Positions 32,701 to 45,603 are shown, numbered from the stretch's first letter. The stretch is 64,000 nt of DNA from Lutraria lutraria (GCA_964023205.1 OZ026833.1:33692830-33756829), one strand, 5' to 3'. The notes: a model not told the origin generated them from the letters alone. Program-made: numbers and translations.

Positions 32701-34640
32701 TCGAATTGTTAATGAAAATGGACTAACTAGTATCAGTTCTGTTTTTGTGCAGAGATAGGTTATTTCTGGTTTAACCTTGTTGACCCAGCCTTTCATACGT
32801 TCACTAAATATGGATACAACTTGGCAATTATAAAAATGACGACTTGAAGTTTCCTTATCTTGTTGACAAAAAGTCCAAGAATTATCATTGTTAAATGATT
32901 TTAGTTAATAGAGTCCTCGGTGATCCTAAAAGGGATGTTATAAATGTATTTCCATCTGAATTGTTCAGGTAATTTTAACTCAACTTGCCATTTTGTCATT
33001 GCTTTTGAAATATTATTTTTTGTAATCAATTTGTCATAAATACATCCCTTAATTTGTGTAGGGGAAATATTTTCATTCTCGAATGGTTTTGGCATTAATT
33101 CTATCTAATTGTAGCTGTATCTTTTTGACTGAATTATGCTATAATTATGTAAAAAATTGTTTTTCGTTGATTTTATGTGAAAATGTTTCATTTGTATAGA
33201 AAATCCAATCAGAGTTCATAGTCACAAACAAAATAAATTCCTTTTTCTAAGAATGTTTTATAGTAAAAACTTTCAAGAACCTCCAACCTTAAAACTTCTA
33301 TTATGCCGAACAGGAGCATATTCCATTTCTTCCGAAGAAGTTATCTTATACAACAAATCATTGTAACTATTTAAGACCTCTTTCCAGAAATATTGTTTTC
33401 ATTATTATCAGATATTGATTTAATGAAATCATTACCAAAACTAACAAACTGATTAATATTCGTACACAACTGTTCCACCATTTTAATGGAATTTGAATTA
33501 ATCATTAACTATATCCTAAGTCAAGTGAATTTTTTTCAACCTTGGTGTTTACAATTTATGCTATTTATATTGCAAGAATATTTATTATGTAAACGTGTTA
33601 GATATATTTATATTCTGTTTTTTTGTGTTTTTTTTACTGTTGGGTGAACGTTTCTAGTGATAGCTGTCCAAGCCATTTGTGTTGTATTTTAGTGATAATT
33701 TGACAAGTAATTAACTAATTGTGTATGTTTAGTCCTTTCAACTGTTCAGTACAATATAGATGAAAATGTGTCTTTTATGAAGTTTAAAATGTCATAATCA
33801 GCAATAGTTGGTCTATCATTAATAATTGCAAAAAACTTACTCTTGTAAGAGCATTAGCCACATCTTTGAAAGCATGCCCTATCTAATTATGTAAGGGGAG
33901 TTCGGTTTAAAAAAGATATAAACAATATAATACAAACATGCAATGTATAATATATTATGAAGACAATGTCTATGTGAAATAATGCCTTTAATCATTGTGA
34001 CCATCTATGGCTATTTGACATTTAATTTTATGTGCATTTATTGCAATATATTGGATTAGACTTATTACTTGTGTCCTTCAAATTCCAACGTTGAGAACTG
34101 AAATAGGTATCTCTTGTTATTTAGTAAATAAATAATATTGAAGAAACGTAGATATTTGTATTCAATCCTCAACGTCGCCGCCATCGATTAGCAACAGAAC
34201 TGAGCATCCATAATAAGCCACACATTTGCGACTACACCAATAAACTGCTGCTATTAAACTAATATTTACACAATTCTTTAACTGTAAACATATATGCAAG
34301 TTAGAGACCGTAAACTGACAGTCGTTCCCTAATATACAAATAGCATAAGGACATTAAAATAAATGGTAACAGTTTAGACCGTGCGGACATTGTCCAGCTA
34401 GCTTACAGGATTGTTGGTGGTTTTACCCAGGTGTCGGTTGGTGCGACGGTAACCCTATTGAAATAATAAGAAAGAGTAGATCATCGGAGTCAACTTCAGG
34501 CTCAATTAGGAGATCATTTACGTCAATACAAAGTAGGGGACCACCACAGAAAACGTCGATTGTGGATCACGGTGGTAATTAGCTGGGAAGAAACCATTGT
34601 GAACATAAAGGGACATCGCTGGAGTAAATATCATGGGTGT
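29720..34640. other. Non-coding 3' flank of gene A (duplicated with B)
   Basis: No gene recognised. A candidate polyadenylation signal AATAAA is at 30386-30391. A stretch at about 32073-32260 (from AGCTCCATTTTTCGAAGA) is present here but missing from the matching place in copy B, so it is probably an inserted repeat. The rest is AT-rich and collinear with 52.9-56.7 kb. Confidence 0.5.
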
Positions 34641-34799
34641 AGATCACAATAGTAAAGAATACTTTAACATCAAGGTTGACGCCATTAGTAAACATGAAAG
34701 TTACCACTATAATTAGCACACAGATAGATCATTGTTAGTGTAGTAAATATAATTGTAGACCATTACAGTAAACATAAAGTTTTTTATCCGGATACACGG

Positions 34800-35945
34800 T
34801 GTGTCACCTTAAGAATAAAATTAGAACGCCGACAGAATTAGTCATGTCAGACAAATCTTACCACAGAGTTTGATTGTCTGTCTGAAATCTTAATCCATTA
34901 GTGTTTCTCATAACATGACAATAAAGTACGCAGCTATTCTGATGAGAACCGACCACGTGTTGTTTGTTGAAACTTAATTCATGTCGCAATGTAAAATGGA
35001 CGTTTTGTTTTATCCACCCAAATTATACAAAAAAGATAAAAGATTGAAAATAATATCTGTGCTGGATATAAAAATGAAAATAATTAATAAAAACCACCAA
35101 CTCTAACTTACCCAACAAACGGTAATATACATACTATGGGAACAAAACTCAATAGGGTACCTCCTTGATGCGGTCAACAGCAAAGCAACATGGGGTAAGT
35201 GATTTGACGGGCCATATCATACACATTCCCCGGAGAAATGGTACATGGAATTACACAAATATATATTGCAGCATAAACCAAGAAAGAGGTTATGATATAC
35301 TCATGAGTAATAACAGGTCAGTAAGATTTATACAGTAAAACCTTTATTTTAAGACAAAATTTGGAAACAAAATGGTTTAAAAATGAAATGGTCTCACTAC
35401 CAAGTAGAAGTACAATGTATAGTAACTATTGACAACCAATTAGAAGAAAAATAAGATAAAGAAAGGATTCTTAGAAAAAACACATAATTTATAGAAAAAT
35501 CCCACCCATTATAAAATACACACTTCCTTAAAACTCATTGACCCGAAATCCACCCAATACTAGAGACATACAAGAAATGGAGAATGGAACTCAGTATCCC
35601 GGGGGATACGGCGGTCGAACAGTCTGTAACATGCATAGCACAGTGGGTTCAATAGATCGTTATAATGAAATGGTCTTAACGTTGAAATGGTTGCATCGTG
35701 GGGATAATCACTGAATGGCATTTTTGTTCACAAGTATGAAAGCCTAAGATTACAACTGTTCACATAATTTACATTATAGTGCGATCTTAATTCAGCCTGT
35801 TATGATTTCAGTGTTTCGTTGTGATAATAATAACGGCGTGGATGTCATATTGAAGATTAAACAGAGTTCAGTCAGAATGTAGTTCTATATTAGATAGTGT
35901 CAAACGTTTAAATCACATTCGTTTATGGTCACCAAAAATTATTTT
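34800..35945. repeat. Dispersed repeat, copy 2 (partner at 8.94-10.29 kb)
   Basis: Matches copy 1 over its length. It lacks the 182-bp MITE: the site at 35671-35672 is uninterrupted (ATGAAATGGTCTTAAC here against ATGAAATA, MITE, TAGTCTTAAC in copy 1). It also lacks the LINE that interrupts copy 1 at its right end. Confidence 0.7.
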
Positions 35946-36049
35946 AAACCAATATCGCAAATTGCTCAATCATTTTTTTTTAAATTGTAGAAGAATACTA
36001 ATACCGTCACAATTTGTGTTAAATATTCGATAATATTTTATTATTCCTT

Positions 36050-36890
36050 TATGTTGACTCATTTTTCGGAAGTCGATTCTTGAATCACTTTCCTAAATCG
36101 TATTTTGGAACAATTGTTCATCAAGCTAATAACAGTCATATATTTAAAACAACTATATGAAGGTAAAATACGACATATCCAAATTAAATGTTTTGCGTAT
36201 CCCAGTTAGGGCTGTATGGTTATGAAACAGCGTGTCAAAGCATTGTCTCGATCCTGTTCCCGAGCACTTAAAAGTAGTTTTTCCTTCGGCTTTCGTTCGA
36301 TGGGTCAGTAATTATCTACGGACGTATACATTTGCAATAATCTACCATTGGTGAATGTGTTTAGTGCCTTTCTGACAATATCTCGACATTATATTGTCTG
36401 TTAGTGTAAAAGTTAAAAGTATTTGCTTGGGTACGAACAGTATGGGTGCATTTCTCTCTTTTATTTCATTTGTATGGAAAAGTCCCTTACCGTCTGTACT
36501 TTCAGTACTTTGATAATACTTCCCGCAGCGGTAACTTCCCATGATCAGTACAGTAAGCGTAGCGAGATTACATTTCTTATCATAAGGCAAGATAAACTAT
36601 TATTTGTTGTCGCCTTGTGCGAATGTTTTATTTAGTAAGGGGAGATAATTCGTTAGTCCTTCGTTAGATCGGCCTTTATATCTAACTGCAAAGCTACTCC
36701 ATGACGACAAATAACATAACAACGGAAATACCCTACTTTCGTTTTCAAAATTGTAGAATGATATTATTCAGGTGGAGGATAATCTACAGTATTGTATTGT
36801 TCATATTTAAGATAATGTGACTTCTTGTTAGCAGGTAAGAATTTGACTGCATTGTTAGATTTGTCGAAATTCAAATGAATAGAATTCGGC
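36050..36890. repeat. Dispersed non-coding repeat (related copies at 38.8 and 41.3 kb)
   Basis: The part at 36575-36890 is nearly repeated at 38783-39118 (CTTATCATAAGGCAAGATAA, TTATTTGTTGTCGCCTT, TTTATTTAGTAAGGGGAGAT, ATTCGTTAGTCCTTCGTTAG). The part at 36050-36530 resembles 41320-41810 plus 43225-43360, with GATTCTTGAATC, GAGCTAATAACAG, GGCTTTCGTTCGAT, GGTCAGTAAT and CAGTACTTTGAT. No open frame. Confidence 0.7.
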
Positions 36891-37139
36891 ATGTTACATA
36901 TTGGTAACCGTCTGCATTCAGTGACGTGCAATCCGTGCAGAGCTAAATTGGTGGTCTATCCAGTGTCACATTGCACATCTTCTTTCTAAGCGTAAGCTGA
37001 AACAAAATAAACCTTAAAATAATTAGTAAATGCATTTTACCTAGTATCAATTCAGATCAATATAACGTACATCCCTTTTTGGTAAATAAGCTATAGAAAG
37101 TCTCTGATTAAACCATTAAGTCTAACAACCATTTTTTTA

Positions 37140-38460
37140 TGCCTGCTCAGATAACTTACATTTACTGGAAATTATATAAAAATCTCTGTGGTAGAATTTT
37201 TGTAACTATTTGACAAATTCTTTGAAATTTTGCATATTTTCTGAATCGAGGCAGGTAATTATTGCATTTAATTGGATAAAGTAGCGAGACTTCCTGTTTC
37301 ATTTACTATGTGTTATAACTTACATTTAGTGCAAATTTTGAAGAAGAAAACAATTTGTAGGAGACAATAATGTTTCTCTTTTTTCCAATGAAGACGGGGG
37401 GGGGGGGGGGGGTTGTAATTGTGTTCTCTATCCGAAACAAGCATGGCTAGTTAGTTATAAAATACATTTATTTTTATATTGTTCTATGATAACCTACATT
37501 TAATGCAAATATGAAGAACATTTCTGCGCTAGAAACAATGTTACAGACAAAAATGATGAATTTTGCATATTTTCAGCATTTGATACATACATTTTGCACA
37601 TAATTTTCAATTAATCTCTTGATATCTCATAGTTGAACATTTTCTTTTAACAGAAAACAAGAAGTTTAACTTATATATGTTAAAATTTATGTTAATCTGA
37701 ACAGTTTTCATTATTGTATAAAAATTGTAAAAAATAAGATTTTTTTCATACTAAAGGGAGGTAATAATTGTACTATATCTCAAAAAGTAGCATGGCTAGG
37801 TATGCATTTCTTTCTTTCATTTTAAACCATATATGCTAAAGCATATGTTCTGAAAAAATAAAAAAAAATTCCGCGCTAGAATTTTTTTTATAGGCTAAAA
37901 TGTTCAATTCTTGTAGTAATTTTCCGTGCTTCAGGCATGGTCATCTTTATGCAAATTTTAATATTTCTTGGCTATTATCATACATATGTCAGTTTGTTTT
38001 ACTCTGTAATACTTAAAGACATCTTTATTACAAGTATATGAAAACAATCATTGTGTTTGTTATGATATTTATGGTTTTGTGTTCTTTAATTTATGGTATC
38101 TTTGCTTCAATTCAAGATAGTAATATATTCTGAGGAGTGGTATTGAAAAAACACTTGTAATTCTAAAACGGGCATGGTGACCCACACTTTTAAACCCTGT
38201 TTTATGTTTGTAATATATTGAAGTACATCTCTGAAAAAAAATAGAAAATTCTCCGCGTGAAAAGTTATTATAGGATATGTCTTTAAAGGCCCATTTTTGG
38301 ACTTTAGTAAAACACAGCAATAGATGGAATACATTTTCTCTTAAAATGCCTTTCTTTAGCCACCCATATCTCGTAAAAATGTTGTCAGATGTTTTTTTTT
38401 CTTCTTTTTTAAATATCATTGGAAAAAAACTGTGCTACATTTCTAAATAATTATGTACTT
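37140..38460. repeat. Diverged tandem-like repeats in AT-rich DNA
   Basis: Recurring motifs AACTTACATTTA/AACCTACATTTA, GCAAAT, GAAGAA, TTTTGCATATTTTC, CATGGCTAG and TCCGCGCTAGAA appear several times at irregular 170-350 bp spacing. A 16-base oligo-G run lies at about 37397-37412. No coding potential. Confidence 0.5.
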
Positions 38461-38630
38461 ACTGAATAAAATTTTTAAAAAATCGGAATGTTTTATTGCA
38501 AATAAGTCAGTTTCACCAAAGACCTATACTATTCATATCTTATAGGTCTTTGGTTTCACTGATAAGGCATCTTTCTCGGTAAAGTGGGACCTACTTTAAT
38601 CTAAACATCCAAAAAGCTAATGGGGCTTTA
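38461..38630 (-). mobile_element. Truncated MITE copy, reverse orientation (related to 57.88-58.21 kb)
   Basis: The right end AAAAAGCTAATGGGG (38611-38625) and the internal sequence (TCGGAATGTTTTATTGCAAA, AGTCAGTTTCAC, TGATAAG) match the complement of the element at 57877-58213. The other TIR was not found, so the copy looks truncated. A 37-bp hairpin insertion interrupts it at 38517-38553. Confidence 0.6.
38517..38553. repeat. 37-bp hairpin insertion flanked by TTTCAC repeats
   Basis: Arms CAAAGACCTATA and TATAGGTCTTTG form a 12-13 bp stem with a short loop. TTTCAC occurs directly on both sides (38511-38516 and 38554-38559). The related MITE near 57.9 kb has a single uninterrupted copy of this site. 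Confidence 0.65.
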
Positions 38631-38782
38631 AAATAAGTTCGATGTTAATCATCATTGTAAAATATGACATGACTACATAAGTAGTACAATACCTGACATA
38701 ATTCGCGTATTTTTTTACAAATTTAATTAGCATGTAGTAATAAAATCCAATACAGGTAATGCTTAATTGAGCTAATTATATA

Positions 38783-39118
38783 TCTTATCATAAGGCAAGA
38801 TTAAATTATTATTTGTTGTCGCCTTATGTGAATGTTTTATTTAGTAAGGGGAGATAATTCGTTAGTCCTTCGTTAGATTGGCCTTTATATCTAACTGCAA
38901 AGCTACACCATGACGATAAATAACATAACAACGGAAATACCCTACTTTCGTTTTCAAAATTTTGAATGATCTTATTCAGTTGAAAGATAATCTACAGTAT
39001 TGTATTGTTCATATTTAAGATAATGTGACTTCTTCCTAGCAGGTAAGGATTAGCTGTATTGTTAGATTTGTCGAAATTCAAACGAAAACACGTTCTTTTG
39101 AATAGAATTCCGCAGGTA
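38783..39118. repeat. Second copy of the 36.6-kb repeat
   Basis: About 330 bp, very similar to 36575-36890, including TAACATAACAACGGAAATAC followed by CCTACTTTCGTTTTCAAAAT. This gives direct repeats about 2.2 kb apart. Confidence 0.78.
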
Positions 39119-41319
39119 GTACTAACCGTCTGCATTTGCTTCTATATTTTAATTTGTTAGTCAATCGCGGAGGGTATACATTTCAAATATATAGTAATTT
39201 AGAGTCCCTGGTTAATCTTGCTCGATATGAAAATACATGAGTGGCGATTAGTAATCCCAGTTCGCCTTGTTATTCAGCACGCAGTCAAAACATATCAGAA
39301 ACAAGAGTTATGCAAAAATCTTACGCTGCACTATATTAATTTCTTGTTCTGTACGAGTGTTTTCACAAAAATGGGGCGAGCAAGCGAATTTGCTTTTGAA
39401 TTATAAGACATTGTGATAATCTTAATCATGTGACTACTTTCTCTTTACTTTCATTCATTGACGTTGATACTATCAATAATGTACAAATACATACACATGT
39501 ATAACAAATATCAAGTGAAGTCAAGTTAACAATATAAAACATATGTCCCTTTTATTACATATGATTTAGTGTCTGTATTTATGGTTCTTGTTTTCATACC
39601 TGCTTGACTTATACAATGGAGTGAAATGTTCTCGTTAATTACGCTATTTGTCACAATACAGAACAATAAAACCTTTAAAGCACTGATTGTAGTGTGAAGA
39701 ATACAAACATGCATATTGTTTTAAATTTCAGAAAATTTAAATATTTATTCTATACTTGACAATACTTTCTAAACAACCTAGTACTTATACTTTGAACCAC
39801 ACTATTATGCATTAGACAACAAATAAGAACTGATTGTCATTAAATCCACAGGCAGTGGGTAAAGTAAAAAACAATTAAGCCTTTTGAAAATATCCCTATT
39901 TCTAATAATTGAAATGGAAAACTGGTGTTGTATGTGTCCTAAGACTGTCATGCACAGTGCTTTAATGTTTGGAAAAGTTTCATCCCATTACGACAACCAA
40001 TTTTTCAAAGATTAGTAATAAACCTCCCAAACATGTCCCGTGTGTACGGGTTTTAAATAGCGTGACATTGAACATTTTTTACATCTTCTGACTTTAATTT
40101 AAATTACTTTAATCCTGCATAATATTTGAAAAAAAGGGTTCCAGTATGTCAAAGTTTGATGACTTGGCTTTTCTGGTTTTGAAGTTCAAAAAGCACAATA
40201 TATATATATATCTTTTGGTTGCATTTATTTAGTTACTAGAAATAAAAAGGGGGGGGGGTTCATTCTTATTTTCTTTAAAACATTACAAATAGTCATCTTT
40301 CTTCTCATAGTTTCGGTTTATTCTGCTTATTTTATAGACAGTAATACTTCCATTTAGTAAGTTAATATGCATGTATTTGAACGAAATATCAAAGGAGTTT
40401 TAAAAGGTAAATATAATATTATCATATGAGTGGCATTGGTCAAAATAGTCCCACAGTGTACCAAACAGAAATAAGCAATCAAAGTTTTCTTGTCCCTGAA
40501 AAGTTTTGACTACTGTCCACTTTCTTACTAAGTCCCATCAAATTAAAAAAAAAACCATAGATTTGACCATGTCGTTTTAGCTATAGGTTCCTAAAATGTG
40601 TTGTCCCACAGCGTACGAAATTTTGATTTTAAAATTAACAGGTGTCAATACCATGAAATATATATGACATGTCATGCAAGTGCATTTTAGCATTCCAGTC
40701 TTTTTAAGTCGTTGCTCTGATAAAATGGACGTTTATTCATGATAATACGTATTTTCTGCAGGCAACAATTGTTTTGAATGAGTAGATAATTAGATTTGTT
40801 TCTTGAATTTAATTATATAATTGTTGTATATTCTGAGCTTAACTTCAATTCATCCAGCTTGAACATGTTACGCTTCCTTAACGTTTATCTTTCTTTGTTG
40901 GTTGGTATACAGCATTTGTTAACTATTATTGTAAACTGTGGGACATGGGATTCTGTACACAGTACGACAAAAAAAATGAAATAAATATTTTCAGACACAT
41001 CAAGAGTGAATATGTCTTCTCCTATGATAGTTAAACTCAATTTTCAGAAATAAATAAATCTAAGAAGTCAAACTTATTATGAAAATGATAATATTATGTC
41101 AACTTTTAGTCGTAGAGTAACGTCAAAATCAAAGAAAGAAAAGTGTTATAGTAAAATAGTAAATCAGATTAAATGCACTAAATTGAATCAGTTTCATGCA
41201 GATATATAACAGGCGGAAGTGTAGTCCATAGTTACTTAGATTTGCAGTTCAGTTCCTTACCATTTTGTGATCTCACCGAACAATTAATTCTACATATTAG
41301 TATTTTACCTATTGTAGTG
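39119..41319. other. AT-rich intergenic DNA, no gene seen
   Basis: Only short frames without known domains. An oligo-G run occurs near 40250. Confidence 0.45.
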
Positions 41320-42223
41320 ATGCTTTTTAATGTGATTCTTGAATCTCTTTCCTATGGCAACGTTTGTAACAAATGTCCGTCGAGCTAATAACAGCCATAC
41401 TTTGTCGTACAAGAAAGCTACACAGAAAATAAGTTAATAAATAATGTGAATGTATATGATATACGTGGTAAATCCTCAATTAAGTGTGTTAGAATATTAC
41501 AAATTATTTTGTTGTAATCACGTGCAAAGAGTCATTTATTTAATGTAAGTGTATAATGGTAAAATACATGACATATTCAAATTAAATCTTTTGCGTATCT
41601 GCTGTTTACGGCTGTATGATAATGAAACAGTGTGCCAAAGTGTTTTTGTTTGCATATCCTGTTTCCGAACATTTTTTTTTTACTTTTGGCTTTCGTTCGA
41701 TAGGTCAGTAATAATCTTTCTACAGACGTATGAATGTACTCGCAATATTTTTTCAATGGTGTATGTGTTTTGTGCCTTTTTGACATTACCGTGACAATAT
41801 ATTGTCGTGTCGGGTAAGTTCGTGGAACATGTAAGTTCGTGGATTTTTTCTTTGGATCTTTTTCACGCGCATTTCATCGTCAGTCAACACGCAACCTACC
41901 GGAAGTTGAAAAAGTCAACAAACGCTACCTGTCATCGTGTTTCTAAGTGAAAACATGCGGTTCAAGTTAGTAAGAACATCGAATATTCATGTAGTGATAC
42001 AATTTGCCGCCATTTTGTTATTCCCATATTTTGTCTCATCCAAATCTGCATGTTTTAACCCAAAAAATAATTTTGAAAATGGCCGCGTTCTTTTAGCTAT
42101 TCCGTAGACATTCTTTGACAGGTCTGGTGTTGAAGCAATTTTAGGCCAAACTTATTTTTATGTAGATTTTTCGTACCCATGGTCCTTATTATTGATTTTC
42201 CTTATTTTTAGTCTAATCCAGTA

Positions 42224-42475
42224 ATGATTAAGCTTTCATACAGGAGATACTCCCCTACTTCACTCCATAATGCATTCAGATGTGTCAAGGAGCTGAAAGT
42301 GTCTATCTGCAAGGCTTCTAAGTCGTATGTAGTTCCAAACAGGCATTTTAGGGCCAAGATTAATGGCAGAATTGGCCCCCACCTTTGGCACAACAGGTGG
42401 GGAGCCTGTTCTCTCCATGCATGAGGATGCGAAAATTGTTGCACATTTGAAACTATAGTTATGTGTGGCTAAAGA
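42224..42475 (+). pseudogene. Transposase fragment, HTH_psq (Pipsqueak-type) domain
   Basis: From the ATG at 42224: residues SYRRYSPTSLHNAFRCVKEL, then KVSICKASKSYVVPNRHFRA, follow the Psq helix-turn-helix pattern (Y-x4-L-x2-A-x3-V, S-x2-KAS-x-x-Y-x-VP). After a one-frame shift the sequence reads GEPVLSMHEDAKIVAHLK, the segment that normally follows in pogo/jerky-like transposases. The DDE catalytic region is absent. It is a broken gene belonging to the element at 41812-43206. Confidence 0.6.
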
Positions 42476-42588
42476 AAGTAAGCGTGTTAGGTTGCCCATT
42501 GAAAGGGAATAGTATTATACTTGTTACATGTTTAGCCCAAAACAAGGTCTTTCAGCAATATTTTTTGCTGACATTGAACCAGTTTAAG

Positions 42589-42810
42589 CCAGTAGATGAC
42601 AATGAGTCATGCTGTGTTTGTGGTTTACACAAACCACTTGAAATATCCAAATACATGTATCTTATAATTTTATTTGCACAATGGACTCAGTGTGATAGAA
42701 TCAAAATGGGGTAAGCCAAGTCTCCACTGGGTACATTAGAAGTATTGCTGTCCAACTAATATTGTTGAAAAGGGAGAAAAGTTCTTTGTCCCCACTGTGT
42801 TGACCTTGAA
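42589..42810 (+). pseudogene. Transposase C-terminal PHD-type zinc finger remnant
   Basis: The frame reads DDNESCCVCGLHKPLE, then FAQWTQCD; after indels HWVH with Cys residues and finally CPHCVDLEE followed by a stop. The C-x2-C, W-x2-C, H-W-x-H and CPHC spacing fits a PHD-like finger, which is appended to some invertebrate pogo-type transposases. At least two frame breaks separate the parts, so it cannot be functional. Confidence 0.5.
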
Positions 42811-43369
42811 GAATAAATCATAACTAAAGAAACCTTGAAAGTTGAAGTATTAGACAATAAATATATGTTATTTAAGTGTTAAAGTGTCTACATTTCACTT
42901 TTTACATACTTTAATGAAATGACACCATAACCATATCTTTTTCGTACAATTGGCCTTATTGTTCACGAGAGCAAGTGCGAGTATGACGTCACCACGAACT
43001 TACATGTTTAAAAATGGCTGCCAGCTCGGAGGTAGTGGTGACGTTTGTATCGATATTTTCTGGTAAAAAAAAGATATTTGAATGAAATTTTCGATATCAT
43101 TCAATAGAAAAGGGATTTATTTAAGTATTCAAAGTATGCATTTATCTATTTAATGTAAATTGCGTTAATTTTCGGCAAGATGTTTCTTGCGTCCACGAAC
43201 TTACCCAATTCTAGGATACGTAAATGTAAAGGCGGTCAGATAGTGCAAATGTTAAAACTATTTGCTAGGGTACGAATAATATTGATACTTTTCCCGTTTG
43301 ATTCGAATGGAGAAAATCACCTTCCGACAGTACTTACAGTACTTTGATTATACAAGATAATGTATCTGA

Positions 43370-44619
43370 AAGACAATATATTAACTCTAAATCATCATTA
43401 GATTAATTTTGAAACAATTTTGTAAATTTCAAAGAAAACAGTTATTTCCCATCAAATTCTGTCATTTAAGGTAAATCATGGCGGGTTTCCTCCTGAAAAC
43501 TGGTCAATTTTTTAAAGGTCAACCCACAATAAAGAAATTTTGCATGAATAACCTTTAAGGTATTGGCTAATGTAAAAATGATATACATGTCATTTTTTAT
43601 TCAAATGATATTTCCATGGAAACCGCACAGCGTACTGAATACTTAAAACTATATGCCAATTTTTGGAACAATGTAAACACTTTATTTATTTTGAAATTTT
43701 GTTTTTAAAATAGGTATTTATCTTTAGTATACACCTTGAAGTTCTTAATAATAATGATTTGCCCTCTTGTCATGATACTGCTGACACTGTACAAAAACTT
43801 GTAACGGTACATCGAAAATCTCAAGTACAAAAAAACATGATTCTTTTCACATTTAGTTGCATGTACTTTGATGTTTTACTTTAAGAAAATTGTCTTGATA
43901 TCACTGTTATAAACTAATCAAGTCAGAAAAAGATTTAAGTTTGTTATGTACCAGTTTTTGATACATGACTAGTTCATATTCATGTATCATAAATTTTCAT
44001 CAATCGTACTTTTTTTACACATCTACACTTTTGATATAGTAAACAAGAACTGTTTTTGCTATCAAATCAATTGAAAATTTCACTACTTTAATAACGTTTA
44101 ATATTTACCCTTTTGTCACACTCAGGCTTCATTGTTTTTGAATTCACAATAGTAAAACATTGTTTCGTCATTCGACGTCTTTTTCCGAGCTTTAGCGGTG
44201 GAAGATGCCATTTGACTGTGAAGAATTACTGACATTTGGCAAGCCAGACGAGATTGAGATCAAAATTAATGTCCTTGTCTGAAAAATAACTCTATTGTCC
44301 CGGTGTGAAAGATATAGATTTATTGACAAAACGGATCAAACACCCCTTGGTAGAAATTGATATGAACAACCATGGGTCAACAAACCCACATTAACCATTG
44401 CTTGAAACGAAACTAAGGAGTTTAATTGCATTTTAACCCAGTCCTAAAGTCTCAGCAAGAAAGAAATGTGAGGATTTTCATTTTTTAAAAGCAATTGATT
44501 TCATCACTGAACAAAAACGAATAATACTTTGTCTGAACTATTTCGTTTAACTATTTCAAACTCCTCCAACAGAAGCTGTCACAATCACTAAGGTGAATAA
44601 GGTTTAAATTAAAAAATAT
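43370..44619. other. Intergenic DNA before gene B
   Basis: No gene or clear element seen. Similarity to copy A begins near 44620. Confidence 0.4.
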
Positions 44620-44733
44620 ATATATGGTTGTATTACGATGCCTTTTCATGTTTGCGACACCACATACAATCACAATTACATGTTATATAATAACATAATG
44701 GTTGATACTGCACATGTTTTATTTTCATGTTAG

Positions 44734-44740
44734 TATAAAA
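44734..44740 (+). promoter_or_regulatory. Candidate TATA box of gene B
   Basis: TATAAAA, 78 bp before the ATG, at the place matching TATAAA of gene A, followed by the same CTTTAATTTAGTT motif. Its retention suggests the promoter was copied with the gene. Confidence 0.48.
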
Positions 44741-44811
44741 ATCGCGTTTGTCTTTAATTTAGTTGTCTTATGATGAAGAAATCTTACCACAAGAGGTGAT
44801 TGGAAGAAAAA

Positions 44812-44908
44812 ATGAAGAAAACAAAATTTGAGGGATTATCATCCCGCCTTGGAAAATACTGTCAGCACACATTGGTTGAAATTGCTGGACCTAATACCCC
44901 AAACCAAG
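44812..44908 (+). CDS. Gene B exon 1
   Basis: ATG plus 32 codons, donor CAAG/GTAAAG. It differs from A by a few substitutions (SSRLGKYCQHT in place of SSSLGKECLHT). An in-frame TGA lies four codons upstream of the ATG. Confidence 0.72.
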
Positions 44909-45166
44909 GTAAAGTTTCGCTAGGCTTACAACATGCTTAGTGTATCAATTTCGATTGTTTTTGCTCGATGAACATTCTCAACTCATTTTACTAATGTTTT
45001 GAAAACAAAAATTTTTGTTTGTTTTAATCTTATTTCATTTATGTACGATATTTTACGTAATCAATGCTTTAAAATTACCCACCAGTCCCTATTTATTTCT
45101 GCTATTCCGTGACATTGACCAAATGGAAACATTTCTTTATTTTAACGTCTAACATGTTTCTTTCAG

Positions 45167-45603
45167 TGATCAAGCCTGATCTTGAAGATGACCAGAAGCG
45201 TTGGCTTATTGTTGGTATATGTCTTCATACAGTAATTTCACCGATTTTGAGAAAATATGTCCAGCCCGAGGTGAATAAACTCTATAAGTCACTGTGTGGA
45301 TCGGATAACATACATACTCAAGTTTACCAGGGACACCTTAAGCGATATAAACCCACAAATAAAGGTCTTAATTACGAAGCAATCAACAACAACAGTGCTG
45401 TTCCAAAACTCAAAGGTGGAAAGAGCGATGAGAAGCATTTTAATTACAAAGTAACGAGTTATGTTGACTTGTCAAAGCTGTTCCTAGTTACACATATGAC
45501 TCATTATACAGGGTTTGATGAAACGTGTGACATGTCAGCATTGTTGGGAATTATTATCAACATTGACACATTCCCTGCAATAGTAAAACATGTTGCTGAA
45601 AAG
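45167..45603 (+). CDS. Gene B exon 2 (HEPN-like domain, N-terminal part)
   Basis: 437 nt after acceptor TTTCTTTCAG, ending AAAAG/GTGAGA; nearly identical to gene A exon 2 (VIKPDLEDDQKRW for VQKPDLEDDQKRW). No stops or frameshifts. Confidence 0.76.

Larger units (their letters stand above)
20920..34640. repeat. Segmental tandem duplication, copy A
   Basis: Collinear with about 44620-56700. It includes the promoter, the whole four-exon STAND gene, its introns and a long non-coding 3' flank. Landmarks matched in the 3' flank: GAGCGTACCAAT (about 29993 and 53124), GCGTGCGCCCATGCTC (31573 and 53687), TTATGGAACAAGTGACTACT (32460 and 55440), and GCTTACAGGATTGT (34401 and 56345). Exons are the most similar parts; the 3' flank is clearly more diverged and broken by indels. 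Confidence 0.8.
41812..43206 (+). mobile_element. Decayed pogo/Tigger-like DNA transposon with 15-bp TIRs
   Basis: Perfect inverted ends GGGTAAGTTCGTGGA (41812-41826) and TCCACGAACTTACCC (43192-43206). A second inverted pair, ACATGTAAGTTCGTGG (from about 41828) and its complement near 42990, lies inside. It interrupts a copy of the repeat seen intact at 36.05-36.53 kb, which supports the boundaries. Inside are remnants of a transposase: an N-terminal HTH_psq segment and a C-terminal PHD-type finger, with the DDE core missing. The superfamily assignment rests on the HTH_psq type and is not firm; no TA duplication is evident. Confidence 0.65.

Noticed and set aside
42208..42444. 78-codon minus-strand frame over the transposon remnant
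   Set aside because: Antisense shadow of the HTH_psq fragment, which has clear family resemblance on the plus strand.
29720..44811. A further gene between the two STAND genes
   Set aside because: Frames here are short, AT-driven and without domains; the only protein-like signal is the decayed transposase.
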